A stretch of DNA of 64,000 nucleotides from NCBI GenBank assembly GCA_024305405.1, contig JAKNDB010000103.1, forward strand, positions 1,612,001-1,676,000. The letters run 5' to 3'. The stretch comes from Dirofilaria immitis. Lineage: Eukaryota; Nematoda; Chromadorea; Rhabditida; Onchocercidae. Positions 12,701 to 27,700 of the stretch are shown piece by piece. The notes beneath the pieces were generated by a model. The model did not search any database. It had not been told where the DNA came from and saw nothing but the letters and a program-made list of their open reading frames with translations. The position numbers were made by a program, and so were the translations under genes. The stretch's first letter is position 1. Each line of letters starts with the position of its first letter.

Positions 12701-15700
12701 TTTTATATCTTGACCTAATGAGATGTTGAAGATTCTTGAGATGAAACTTCGTCCGAAAATAAACTGAAGATAATTGAAAATAATATATGTATACCCATAA
12801 GAAATTTTATCTCTTCGTTTGAATCCATTATTTGTTTACTTCTTCAAATTAAGACGCAAATTTAGTAATATTTGTCTTTACCTGCTTTTCCATAGAAAAT
12901 TTTAAGGAATTTGTCAAATATGCATCACGAGCTAAACTGAATACAAAAACAATGCAAAAAGTACTTGAATTGATGATGTCAGTACCAGAACGTGCCAATG
13001 ATATGGTATATATCAAAAATATTGAACAATATCCAGGTGATTTGAATAAACTTGGACGACTTTATCGACATGTTAGTTAAACTATTGTTGTTGTATAAAT
13101 GAGAATAATGTTGAATAATAATTAAACCAAATAATCAAACTTTATTTGAATAACAACGAAACAATTCATGCATAGACATTTGCGCATTTCATGTCAAATC
13201 TAAATTTTAGTAATGTTCTTTATGTTTATTTCTCTCATATTAAAAGAGAATTTCCCAAAATGTAATAATATTTTTATTCCTTCATATATTTCAACATGAA
13301 TGAATTGAAATTATTAGTTTTTGCGAAATTTTCATAATATATCTATTTGAGATAAAAGAAATTTCCAAATTGAGAAAAATAATACTGAATAATCTAAATC
13401 AATAAAAATATAATAATCTCTTTTACTTTAATTAGCAAAAAATATTCAAAATATATCGATGTTATCACTAAGAAACACTTTTTTATTTGCATCAAAAATC
13501 ACTTAAAATAATTTACGCTTAAGTTTTAATTTTTCAAATGTCAAAATCAATATTTTTCCATAATCTGACATAATTTTGATAATAAATTCACTTCGAATTT
13601 AATTTTTCAGTTTAAATTTCAATTTCAATCCTAAAAACTACAAATGATTATTTTCTAGGATTCGTTTTTGGTTTGGGAAGGCAGCCATGAACCAACTGAA
13701 CGTTACGTATTTCTGTTCAAAAACAAATTAATGTTTACTGAAAAAAATAGCAGTAAAGATACGCCATCTTACAAACATTACGCTACTATACGTGTAAAAT
13801 ATTATGATATATATTTCTAAAAATAATAGATTTTGTTTATAACAATATAAAATTTTAATTTATTATGTTATTGCATTCGAATTAATTAATTCGATTAATA
13901 ATTGAATAATTAATGATATAAATAAGCATTTTATATTAATACAGCTTGACAAATATACAATACGAGTAACGGAAGCAGAACCTGATATTTTGGAGTTTCA
14001 ACCTAATGAGCGAGGACTTCCGGAATTTCGAATCCGTGCAAAGGATGTTCAATCGATGGAATTTGTTCGACAAGCCTGGTTAAAGGATATAAATGAAATG
14101 AAGGAACATAATGGTATGTTCTATTTTTGTCATCATAAAAAATTTTGAATCTCAAGATATCTATCTCAAGATTTCACATTTAATTTAGTTCTACTAAATA
14201 TGCTAAAGAAATTCATTTTTTCGATAATAAAATTTTTGCATTTTATCTTCTCAATTTAGAAAACGAAAATTTTAAGCTTAAATAGAAATCAAAATTTAAA
14301 CATTAACTTTTTATTTGGCACATCAAAATATAAATGAAATCTGCGAAGTACGAAAAAAATACAAATGAAATCTAAGAAATGTGAAGAAAAAAAAAGCCTT
14401 CTTTTGGTATCCTTTTTCAAGAATATTAGATAAAAGGTAAAAAATATTAGTAAAATTTTTGAATTTGCTTTGTTAATTTGTGAAAGGAGAGAAATTTAAA
14501 TTTTAATCTAAATTGAAATCAAAGCATTATCCTTTTATTTACTATTTTAAGATATAAATGAAACTTTAAAATATGAAAGAGAATGAATTTTTCGATATAC
14601 TTCCGCAAAAATATCAAATAATGAATGAGAAATATTAATAAATGAAAATTTATTTTGTTTTAAATGTTTAAATGAAAAGTAATGATATTATTCATAAGTT
14701 ATAAACTTTCATCTTTGACACAAATGAACTTATACGTTTTGAAACTTGATATTTCGAATTCTATACTTTCTTTTTTCTCTATTTCTTTTCCTTCTCTTTA
14801 ATACTCTTCAATTATTGCTGTTGCTGCTTTTAATAAAGTTTGCCGAAGTTCATTTCAATGATATGCTGCTTAGACGTATCGCAAGATATGCGGGGTTGTA
14901 AAATGTCATCTCGCAATAGTTGCTCTCGTTCAAAACAACAAAACGAAGAAGATATAACAACTGGAGCTTTCTGGAGGAGATGAATTCGTCAAATTTTGAA
15001 TTAACAAATGAGCGAAATGATTCGAACAACAGGAGCATTTACTCTCTTTCTCAATCTATCTGATCAAGAAGCAAGAATTTCAATCTTTCGTATCACAGAG
15101 TTCGAAATCATCACTTCAACTCTTCTTCATCTCTTATTCTTTATTCCTTGCTAAAGTACTAGACTGGAAAAGAAAGAAATTGAACACACTTCATTATATG
15201 TTATAACCTTTTCTTCAAAGTTTCTATCTTTCTTCCAATCTATTGACTATGATCACCTCCAATAAATAGCATTTTTCGTATAGCATGCTAGCTTGAGCAG
15301 CTTTATGTTTTAAGCTTTATCTTCAGCTTTAGACTAAAGGGTATTTCGCTCTCGACCAATCGACCTCTTCTTTATCTCGTCGTCTTTATTCACATTTTAT
15401 TATCCTATTTTAATACTGCTAAAAGGATAAGAGAAAGTTATTTGGCAAAAATTTATTATGCTTATTTGTAAATATGCAAATTTTTGCCATAATTTGATAG
15501 CAGAGAGATTCTGAAATTTCGAACTGAAATTTAAATCTACTCATTCATCTGTTATCATTCATTTTTTTCATTCTGCTACTGATATACTTCAATTTTATTT
15601 CCTATTGCGAATATAGACGAAGTTTCGCAACGTCTGAAATTTATTGAAATTCATCCCAAATAAGTTAAAAAAATGGTACTTCGTTGTTTGTATATAATTG

Positions 15701-18700
15701 AATTAACGGGTGCCGATGAAGGCGGTCTGGAATTGGTGGATCCATCATGGTGTAAGTATTTCTTTTTAAAATTTTGAAATTTTGAGATTAAAATTTTGAA
15801 AATATTAGAGCGAGATATGGAAGTGGAAACAATCAGTGAATTAGATGTAACAATGAGCGATGTTCGATCAGAATTCAGCGAATACTCTACAATTTCCAGA
15901 AGCTTGTTCGGTATGATCGATGTCAAGTTTCGATTTCGAGAAAAATCTGAGATCGAACTTTGCATTTCATAAAATATTGTGAATTTGATAATTATTTCTA
16001 TTAATCAAATTTTTATTGTTGAATTGTATATTCTTAACTTTTTAAAAATTTTTCTTCAGGTCCCGAAGAAGGACCACCACGGAAGAAAATTAAATCACCA
16101 CCAGTAATATCTCCAACCGCCTCTACAACCAGTTTATATAGCGGTGGTAGCAGCTCAATCGATTGGAGTTAGAATTTTTGAAATTTAATTTTGAAATCTA
16201 AACTTGAAGTTTTTCAAATTAAATTAAGATGCATAATACATCACATTTTGTTTGCTGACAGAATATATTCATTTTAAAATATAATTAAGATTTAATAATT
16301 CGTTGAAAATTTTAATAATTTAGATGTAGTGTAACACACTTTATTCTCATTATCCTTATTATAGACGAAATTTTGGAAGGTTCAAAAGTTTGGTTTTATG
16401 AAGATTTAACTTATAAAATAATTATTTTTAGCAACGACAGGTACTACACTTGATATGCAAGGTACACGTGTTACCAGGACACAATATGGTTTTAGAACAT
16501 TGCAAGAATCATCGGCAAAAATGTGTCTTAAAGTTACCGGTTATCCATTACCCGAAATCAGTTGGTAATTATTTTCTTTTATGATGAAATAATATAAAAA
16601 TACTTTTTTGATTCATCCTATAGGTTTTATTTTGCAATAGGAATCTGCATCTTGCGGCATGTAACTAAAAGTTCTAGCATGCAAGCATACCATTGATCGA
16701 CTTCTTGAACTTTATGAGTCGATTAAATTTAAGGTATAAAGATGATCAGATTTTGCATGAAGATGAAAGGCATACATTCTATGCCGACGAAGATGGATTC
16801 TTTGCCTTGACTATAGATCCGGTACAAGTTGATGATACCGGACGGTATACATGTATGGCAACTAATGAATATGGGCAAGCATCTACATCTGCATTCTTCA
16901 AGGTGCTGAAAGGTAATTTTTAATGCTTGACATTACCATCAATTTATGCTCCAACATCTAATTATCAAAAATTTAAAATCATTGTTATAAATCACTTTTT
17001 ATATGACATATTCAAAAGCTGAAAGTAAAATATAGTAATTTGATTTTTCATTTCATATGAATTATGCCTGCTATTTTTCTACCAACAATGATTTCTAAAT
17101 GTTTATTGAAGTTTTAATGAACTTATATTATGAAAATATTGCTTATTTATTATTCAAAAAGAATTCAATCCGAAATTGAATATTTAACTTCTTGAAATGT
17201 TTTTTAAAAAACTCAATAATAATAAATTGTTAAATAGAAATATATATATTTATATTCTTCTGAATGACTTAATTGATTTTAATAGATAAGTATCACCTCT
17301 AAAGGAATTATCTAGCATTGCATAGCTATATGCGCATATTATTTGTACACAGAAACATCAAATAATTTTCAAATTTATAATAAGAAAAATATGTGAAGTT
17401 ATTAATATGCATATTTTTTGCATCAAAAAATAAAGAAATCAATCGATAATTCATTTTTAATTATTGAATGTTCAAATATTGAAAATGTTCGTTTATTTAG
17501 GTTAGTAGAAAGAATGTTAAGCTAAAAATTATTTCATCTCACCATTATTTTAGTTGAAAAAGAAGCAGCGCCACCAGCATTTGTTACAACTTTGCAAGAT
17601 CAAGAAGTAAAAGAGGGTGAAATGGTATCATTTGAATGCGAGGTAATTATATGAAATTTTTCATGAAATCTAATATTTTAATTTAATACTATCAGTTTGC
17701 AGTTTGTTTCATTCTGTTATCATCAAACTATTTAAAAAATTAGACCTCACCTCAAGTTTGCTCTATAAAATTTCTTATAGTTCAGTAGTAATAAATATTT
17801 ATTATATTTCAGAAGCCAATTATAGGTAGCAGTAATAATTTTCAATATATCGTTCCTACCTGGTTATATGAAAAAAAAAAGATTAAAGTAATCATTTTTT
17901 TTGTTAAGGTAGAGGGATGGCCAGAACCAGAATTAGTCTGGTTGGTCGATGAGCAACCACTTCGACCGTCACACGATTTTAAATTAGAATACGATGGACA
18001 AAACGCTAAACTAGAAATTCGCGATGCTCAACCAGAAGATACCGGTGTTTATACAGTACGAATCAAGAATGAATATGGCACAGCAGAATCGAATGCAAAA
18101 CTTAAAGTGGAACCGGATCCGGATAAAAATCATATCGCGCCTGAATTTCAGGTACTACTGTTGTAATAATTTTTAGCCTAAAATTCATATTGTATGTATT
18201 ATATATATATACAAAATATATAATACTTAGGGATTTGAAAATTAATTAATTTACTTTTGAAACTTCACTGATATTATTTCTTTATTGATTTTTTAAAATT
18301 TCATAAGTCGTTTTTAAATTTTTTATTTTTAATTTTTTAAAATTTTAAATAGATTGTATAGTTTTTATAAAAAATTATCATAGATATTAGTTTGATATTG
18401 AGTATAAGTTTATTTTTCAACTTATTTCGAATTTCAAATTGAAAAATATGGTTTAAAATTCTTCATACGTTAATTGATTTGAATTTGTAGGCTGTAATCG
18501 AAGATGTCGAATGTAATAGAAGGAGATACGGCTAAATTTAAAGCAATTCTTACTGGTGATCCTAATCCAGATGTAACTTTTTCATTTTTATTAATTAATG
18601 AAAATAGATGATTGATTCATTGATACAGCATTGATTCATGTATACATGATATCTTAATTTATTAGAAAAATTTTTAACAAACAGAATATATAAAGTTTAA

Positions 18701-21700
18701 TTTAATAAATTTTTTGATTGTTTAGCATTTTAATGTTTTTATAAAATTTTGAAATTTCATTTTTTTCATTACGTGCTATCCTAAGGTAATTTGGATGATC
18801 AATGGAGTGCCGTTATCTGAATCAGATAAGATCAAATTTATCAGTGAAGATGGGATATGTATCTTAACAATTACCGATGTTTCTAGGCATTTTGATGGTA
18901 CTGTTACATGTCAAGTAAGTATTAATGATGGAAAATTTTTGTATTATTAGAAAATAGTCCTGAATTATGATAATTGAATTGAGAAAAATTTTAGTCCAAG
19001 ATTTATTTAGAAAAAAATCAACATTTCAGGAAATTATATGTTTTATTGAAATTTTATAAAAATTTTTTAAACTTTTTTAGGGTGTTAATCGGCTTGGCAC
19101 ACAACATTGTGATGCTCAATTGAAAGTACAGGTACCACCATCTCCGCCAAATTTTGAACATCCACTTGACGATAAAATCATACAAGAGGAGCAAACAGTT
19201 ATCTTGGAAACAGAAATCAGCGGTTTTCCGGATCCAGTAGTTTCTTTTACAATTAATGGAAAACCGGTTAGTTAATTTTTGCCTTTACTGATTACATTGT
19301 CGGATATTGATCGTCATTTATTTTGAAAGAATTCGCAATCGATTTGAAATCAAAGTGCATCAAATTTTCAGATGTTATTCATCAATTTAGATAGTATAAT
19401 TAAAAAAAGAAGGAATGATTGATTCAGTTGGAACAAATCAGCTTAATTGATGTATTTTTCGATCATATCATTAATTTTTATCGCAAAAGATTAGAAGAAT
19501 TTAGCTTGCAAGAAAAAAACTTTTTTACGATTTGAAATTTAGGATAAAAATTTATCGATGATTGAGCAATGCTTTCTCATTTCAGATTATATCCGGTGAA
19601 AATGGTATCGAAATTATCGACAGAGGTAACGGATGCTATCGAATTGAAATTTTAAGAGCTAATACTGAATTACATGATGGTGAAATTGTTTGTACCGCAA
19701 TTAATGAATATGGACAAGCAGAAAGTAGAGCTCGAATTATTGTGGAATCTATCGAGAAAGAAACATGTTCTGCACCTACTTTCATCAAAGATATTGAGGA
19801 TCAAGTAAGAGAAAAAAGACTTCCGATTAGCGAAATTTAATTTACATTAGGATATTGAGAATGTTGTCAAAAATTCAAGCAGAATTGATAGATCATGAAG
19901 CTTCTTAATTTAAAAAATTTTAAAATTTTCATCAAAGACATTTTGCAGACTGTTAAATATGGTGAAAAGCCATTTTCGAAACATCCGTTCGAGGAAGTCC
20001 AAATCCTGAAGTTACCTGGTTTATCAATGGCGAGAAAGTGTACAAAGGAACACCTGGAATACAAATCGAAACACAATCAGTTACGGATCATAAACTTACC
20101 GTAGACTCGGTGCAATATTCTGGTACCATCTTATGCAGGTAACATTGGTTATTTTTACAGTTTATCTCTTTTTAATTCAAAAATTTAATAATTGAATTGG
20201 GGTTTTTTTGTTTAGCAATATGTATTTAATGCAGCCGTCAAATGAATTTTTCCCGCTGGATATAATCATTCATACTTAAATCATCAATTAATGTTTTCCA
20301 ATTTTCTCAAAATTGATTTCAGGGCTGAGAATCTTGTTGGTCGTTACGAAACAAAAGCAAAATTGATTATAATTTCTGATGAAAAGAAAAAGCATGCACC
20401 AGAATTTATTGAAAAATTAATAGATACAAATGTTATGGAAGGATCAGATGTCGTTTTTGAAGTTCGTGTTGAAGCTGAGCCTGCAGCTACTTTGAAATGG
20501 TTCTTGGGCGAAAAGGAATTAATCGAATCAGAAGTATGCACTTCAGAATTTGATAAATTTAATTATTCCCACATTATTTGATTTGTTATATTTATTTTTG
20601 CGAGAAAATGAAGAATTTAATAAATTTTTCTTTTCAAAGTACCACATTTTAGCGTGTCAAAATTCGTGAATTTGACGGTAGTTGGAAATTGGAAATCAAC
20701 AAACTAACAATTGAAGAAAGTGGTATCATTCGTTGCGTAGCTGAGAATTCCGAGGGTACTTCAGAATCATCAGCAAATTTAACAGTCAACAAAAAACCGT
20801 ACGCACCACAATTTAAAGACCGTCCGAAAAATGTTACCATCGAACAGGGCCAAGAGGCTCAATTCGAAGCTCAGGCGATTGCAGTACCTGAGCCTGTTTA
20901 TCAGTGGTCCATAGATGGTCGAAAAATTAAGGACACTACGGAAGGTGCAAAAGTTGAAATTATCAATGACGTTTCAATACTTACAGTTGATACTAAAATT
21001 TTCGATTCATCTACTATTTCTGTGACCGCTACAAATTCTCTAGGTATGTTTTATTTACAAATAATCAATTTCTTGAAATTTTAACTTTTTTCTAACTTCA
21101 TTTTAAACTTTTTTGATAATTTGGTATCATTCATGATAATAAAAGAAAGCAAATGATAAGCATTTTAGGTGTTGATGAAACAGGTGCACTATTAACAGTG
21201 CAAGAAAAACAGGTGAAACAAGAAAGAACGGAAGAATCTACGATAATGGATGTAATTGAAGTTCAAAATTTTATTGTGAATCCAAGTTTTACAATATTTC
21301 TTATTTAGGGTGCAGGTTTTAACACAGAATTTCTGATACTTTTTTAGAATTCTTCTTTGGGACAATATTGTGCTATCTAGTTTTTGATGTTGTCGTTAAA
21401 ATATACAATTTTATAGTTTAGAAGAATATTTTTATCTAAAAAATTGAAGTTCTTTTAATAATAAACTTAGTAATTCTTGATTCTTGATGATGATGTTTAT
21501 GCAATTATGGAGAAACAAATTTGAATGTGATATTTTTGCGAAAATGAAATACCAACCTTAGATTTAAGTTTAATCTTTAGAAATGTCAATCATTTCAATG
21601 TTGTCTTTAAAAAAATATCAATTTCAATTTATAAGTAGATAAGAATTAAGTCTTTTAGGAATCTGGAGATATCAAGATGCCAATGATCAAGAAGGGACTT

Positions 21701-24700
21701 GAAGATCAAAATGTTAAACTTGGTGAAATGGCTGATTTTGAAGTATCGATTGAACCAAATGAAGTTGCCGTAGAATGGTATTGCAATGGAAAACAACTTA
21801 TCGATGAGATGCCTGGTATTTTTTTGAATATTTCTCAAAAAAGGATTCTCAAATCTATAAATCATTTCAATAAATTCTCCGAAATAAGCTTCGTTGTAAT
21901 TTATCTGTTTAAAAATTTTTAGAAATTTTGAACGTACATATATTTAAAATTCAATATTAGAAAAATAAAAATCATTTTGCAGGTGTGAAAATCTCTCAGC
22001 AGAATTTCAATTTTAAATTAACTGTTGATTCGGCCCGGTACGCAGGTATCATCACCTTCAAGGCTTCAAATAAGGCCGGTAAAGCGGAAAGTAGCGCAAA
22101 TCTAATTGCTATTCAGGAGAAAATTATTCAGAAAGCACCAGAGTTTCTGAATACACTCGATGATATATCAGCTACAGAAAGAGATAAAGTAGAAATTACT
22201 ATCGAATCTACTGGCAAAGCCACTTTTGAATGGGCACTAAATGAGAAAATTTTGCAGGTAAGAAATGGAATAATGAAATTTAACTTTTCAAATTGAATTT
22301 ATAATTAAATTTGTTTTTTCTCCTTGATTTGTATTAATGAATTAGAAAATCGAAAATCAAGAAAATTGCATTTGCTGTGAAGATTGGATGTTGCTTTAAA
22401 ATGAAGATTAATTTAGTTTAAAATTGAAAAAGACTGTGGTTTTATAAGTTTAATATTGTCCATGTTGCATTATCTTCCATATTTAATTTTCTCTTTTAAA
22501 TTTAATTCTAAATAATAATTTTGTAGAGTGGTGTAGAAAATGTTACAATTAGAAACGAAGAGAGCAAGAGTATCCTGATATTCGAAAAAGTTTCGTTGCA
22601 ACAGGCTGGTAAAATCAAAGTGGTAGCAACTAATGAAGGCGGACAGGCGGCTTCTTCATTCATTATGACTATCAAAGAAGGTGATGTTGCACCTGAAATC
22701 ATCACAGGTAAATTTATTGTACCATTTGATTTCAAATCTTAGATACTTTGTTATTTATGTATCAATAAAGCAAGCAAAAGAGATTTCGATTTCAGAAAAT
22801 GAGAAATGCTTTAAATATTTATAAATCAGATAGCAGACTTTTGTGCCGTAATTTTGATCGTAATAATTTGTATTATTTTATCTGTATTTGTTTTGTTATC
22901 CTTCAATGGTTCCAATTTTGCAGGACCGAATTCATTGTCAATCAAGGAAAATGATGCAGCCGAATTCCGGGTTGAAATAACCGGAAAGCCTAAACCGACG
23001 GTAAAATGGTTGTTAAATGGTCGTGAGTTATCATCGTCGGATGCAAATATTATAATTAAATCGTTCGAAGAAATTTACACCTTGAAAATAGAAAAAGCAA
23101 ACTTGAAACACGCCGGTGAACTAGTTGTTACCGCGGAAAATGCAGCTGGTGTGGTGGGAAAAGAAGTCATTTTAAAGGTTCATATTTCTTTTTTTTCGAG
23201 AAGTTATAGAAATATCAGATAAAATATTTGAATGAATAACAAAATTCAGAATGAAATAATTTAAATTTTTTTGATCCTTCCAAATTTTAATATGCTCATG
23301 TAAAAGAAATATCTTTTCAATTTTGAGACAAATTTTTAGTTTCCCATTTTTTAAGCTTTTAAAATTTAATTTTTTCTTAGATTGAACCAGATTTGACGAA
23401 GCCAGTATTCAAAACTCATCTGATCGATCGTAGCGTGAACGAAGGTGAACCATTACGGTGGGATGTTTCGATCGAACGTCCATATAAAGGAGTTACAGTA
23501 AAGTGGTTTCTGAATGGCAAAGAATTAACAAGTAGTGAAAATGTACAAATCATCGATCATGGTATGTGAATATTTCCAGAAAGTTTGATTCTTTCAGAAA
23601 TTCCATAAACTAATTAAATAATCAAATATACAAATTTTGATGTTAATAATACGCTAAAGATTTTGCGTAATTTTTATGAACATTTGTTAAAAAAAAATAG
23701 CGTTTTCAGGTGAAGGAAAATATCACGTAACCATAAATGAAGCTAAAGCAGATATGACCGGAACACTTGTTGTCAAGGCGACAAATTCCTACGGAACTAG
23801 TGAATCACATGCATCTGTTGAAGTGAAAGAAATAGATCGCAAACCGGAAATTACAAGACAACCACAAGATCATATAGTTGAGGAAAGTCAGACCGTTAAA
23901 TTTAGCGCTATTATTTTCGGTAAACCAACACCAACCGTAAGTTGGTATATGGATGGAATGAAATTGGAAAACAATAACGAAGTTGCAGTTAAATTCGATG
24001 AAACCACCGGAAAAACGTCTATCAAGATTTTCAAATCAAAATTATCTGACAGTGGAAAGAAGGTAGTGTTTTGAAACATTTTCCTAGAATTTACTATCGG
24101 AAGAATCTCAATCTAATTATGATCATTCATCTAATCCACAGAAACTAATATATTAATTCAGATTACACTGAAAGTAGAAAATGCAAAAGGCCAAACAGAA
24201 GCAACCGCATTATTGACTGTCAATAAGAAATCGGAACCACCAAATATCTTAACTGAAATGAAGAGCCGTCAGGTGAATGAAGGTGAAACAGCGAGTTTCT
24301 CTGTTAAAGTTGCCGGTTATCCGCCTCCGGAAGTGACCTGGTTTCGTAATGGCGAACCGATCATACCGGATGGGTATGTTTCAGTTTTATATAATATTAC
24401 TTACAATTTTTCATCTTTATTTTTTCAATTTACCATAAATGAAAATAAGTAATAGCTGTCGCGGATTTTTCAGTCGCGGAGTGTGATATCGAATATTAGC
24501 CAAATATCACCAGTGTTTCAACGAGTTGATTTGTCGTGTTAGTTGATCAGCTTACTATGGTTCGCTGAGGTGAATTGAGTTGAGTTGAGTTGAGTTGTGT
24601 TGTGTTAAATTAAATTGGACTTGTTGGAACTGTGTTGATGTCCAGCCGATAGTAAAAACTTTTATTCGTAAAAGATATCTGTTTCGTTATACAATAAGAT

Positions 24701-27700
24701 TTATATGGATTAGGAGATGCGAGTGGTTTTCTCATTAGACAGCGGGCATAAGACTCAATTACAACTTAGACAAAATCCAATGAGAAGATTAGGATGAAAA
24801 TGTAGTTAAAGATGTGAATTTTAGATAAATATTAAAAGCGACTGCTAACAAAGGCATTTGGCATGGGTATGAGCTCAGATAAAAACAAAAGCAAAAAAGC
24901 GTGGGAGCCTAAGAAATGTAAAATTGTTAAGTGATTCATAATATTGTTGACATTTATTTACAATGAGAAATTTATTTGATGGTCATTTAGCAAATTCACG
25001 ACAACAGCTAATTTGTCATAATATTAATTAAATTTAATTCAACTAAAATAAATCACAATATGATGGTAATAATATACTTACACATAATTATTTATGGTTG
25101 TTTCTATATATTAATTTAAATTAAATTTCAGTAATACCAAAATTACTGAAGAAGATGGCACGCATACGTTAATATTAAATGATGTAACACCAGAACAAAG
25201 TGGTGAAATTTCATGTGAAGCGAAAAACAGTATGGGATCTAAAAAGCAATTGGCAACTTTAACGGTTAAACCTACTGGCAACGCACCATTCTTCGAGAGA
25301 AATATTCAAGATAAATTGGTGGTAGAAGGAGAAGAATTAATTATGGATGCTAAACTTGCTGAGGTTGCATTATTATATTAAATATAAAGATTATATTAAA
25401 TTATTGCATAATTACAATTTATAACCATATCAATTAATATTTCATCTGTCATTTCACTGCTATAGTAATATATATAGAAGATATTTTTTTAATTGAATAT
25501 TTTTGTAATGAAATGAAGAAAAGAATAAGTTTATCCTATATTTACATTATCCTAAATTCCAGGTGAAGCCTAGTCCCACGATATCATGGTTGAAAGATGG
25601 CAAACCACTGAAAGATGCTCGTTTCAAGTTGAGCCGTGAAGACGATGGAACATTGAAATTAAAAGTTGATTCTGTTGAATTAAATGATAAATCACGGATT
25701 ACAATACGAGCTGAGAATCGATTCGGATCAGCTGGTATGTAAGCCAATTAGAATAGCATGTAAAATTCAGAAAAATATTGGAAGTCCTTTCTGCACTACT
25801 GATCATTCAACCTTTGACATTTGATCATTTTACAAGCTTTGAAAACATTAATATAAATTTAGACGATTTTGGATACTTCTGATCAAAAATTATTTTGTAA
25901 TGAAGAAAGTTACAAAATGTTGAGAAGTTGTCATACATTCGAAGGACTAATATATCATTGCTGTTCTTCATTTGAAGTTATGAAATAGAAAAAGTAACAA
26001 ACCAAAAAAAATTGAAAACGATCACTTCTGTTTTAAGTGATTTAAGTCTTTGAATTGTTTAATCATTTCATTAATTTCGATTAGATTAAAACAAACTTTT
26101 TTCTGAAATAAACAGATTGTTCGGCATCAATTGGAGTAACTAAAAGCGGCCGTTGGCAAAGCCAGCCTTCTTGTCCGATATACCACCGACTACAGTCACT
26201 GAAGGGAATCATTGAATGTTAAAGTAATTATCACGGGTGATCCTGTACCATTCACAAAATGGTACATCAACGATCAGGTACTTTTCTGAATTTTTAATAC
26301 ATTTAACTTTAATTATTTGAATGTATTTAATTATGAGTTATTTTTTTCTTATATATTACTTAATTTCAAACAAACTAGGAATTTTCTTTCCCTTCATCTT
26401 TTTCTTTGTATAGTGTAATTAGTTAAGAAAACTTTATGGAAAAAATTTTTTCATCCGATCGTTCAGCTGAGAATTTATGAGCTGAAGAACACTTAGTTTT
26501 TGTTAAAATCAATGGAAAAGTTTAAAATCAAACCAAATTTTGATAATCAAATTTCTAAGATTTGAAAATACAACATTTTTCATATTTATAGCTTGTGGTA
26601 GCAACCGAAGATACAGAAATGAAGGAAGAAAATGGCGTATATTCTCTGACAATTCATGGCTGTACCAAGAATATGACTGGTACCATTAAATGTGTCGCAT
26701 ATAACAAAGCTGGTGAAGCAACAGTTCAGGGAAATCTTACTGTTTTGACACCAATACCGGTGGAATTTGAAACTTCACTTTGTGATGCTGTATGTCGCGA
26801 AGGTGATACATTGAAGCTGAAAGCTGTATTAATGGGTGAACCAACTCCAGAGGTTTCATGGTTAGCTTAATTTTCTCTAAAATTAATCATTTCTTTCAGC
26901 TATTTAAATTTTTTCAAAAATATTTTGAAAGAAACTTTCTAACATAGAAAATGAAAATTTGAAATTAGATTCAAATTTCAGAAACAAGGTTTTAATTAAA
27001 AAATTGAGGTATGTGAACGGGAAGAAATTGGAGGAATCACAAAATATTAAAATACATGCAGAAAAAGGAACCTATACCGTTACGATTCGAGATATCACAT
27101 GCGATTATTCCGGAAAGGTAAATATATATCAACAATATCCTCTTCATTTTATTATCAAATTTTTAATTATTTTTTCACAAAAAATGAGATGAATTAATGT
27201 TTTTTTCTTGCAAAATTAGGTTGTATGTGAAGCAGTAAATGAGTACGGTAAGGCAGTATCAGAAGCATCTCTTTTGGTATTACCTCGAGGTGAGCCACCA
27301 GATTTCATCGAATGGCTTAGTAATGTAAAAGCACGACAAGGGTCGAAGGTCACGCATAAGGTAAGTTTATTATGAATGAAGCTAAGACAAAATAAGATTA
27401 CCGAATTTCAAAATTGCAATAATTGAAAAAGCCTTTGCAAAATTTTCTTTAGCAAGAAAAGGATGAATTATATTATTTACAATCTTAGAATAACATTTTC
27501 CATTTATGTATTTATGAAATAGATTTCATATTATTGTCTGAACGTTTTTCAACGAACATTCAATTTCTTCAGAAATTAATTTCAGGTAGTTTTCACAGGT
27601 GATCCGAAACCTAATCTTACTTGGTATATTAACAATGAAGAAGTGAAAGATAGTGACGAAATTACTATTGTTACGGATGATAATACCTCGACATTAGTAA

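Noticed and set aside
14840..15038. Mildly coding-like block in the PH-Ig1 intron
   Set aside because: No usable donor or phase to neighbouring exons; both strands open by chance.
15651..15965. 104-codon minus-strand open frame
   Set aside because: Antisense shadow of the exon at 15809-15910 and flanking intron.
22854..22923. Hydrophobic signal-like N-terminus joined to Ig10
   Set aside because: Intron read-through; a clear TTTTGCAG acceptor at 22923 and phase join start the real exon.
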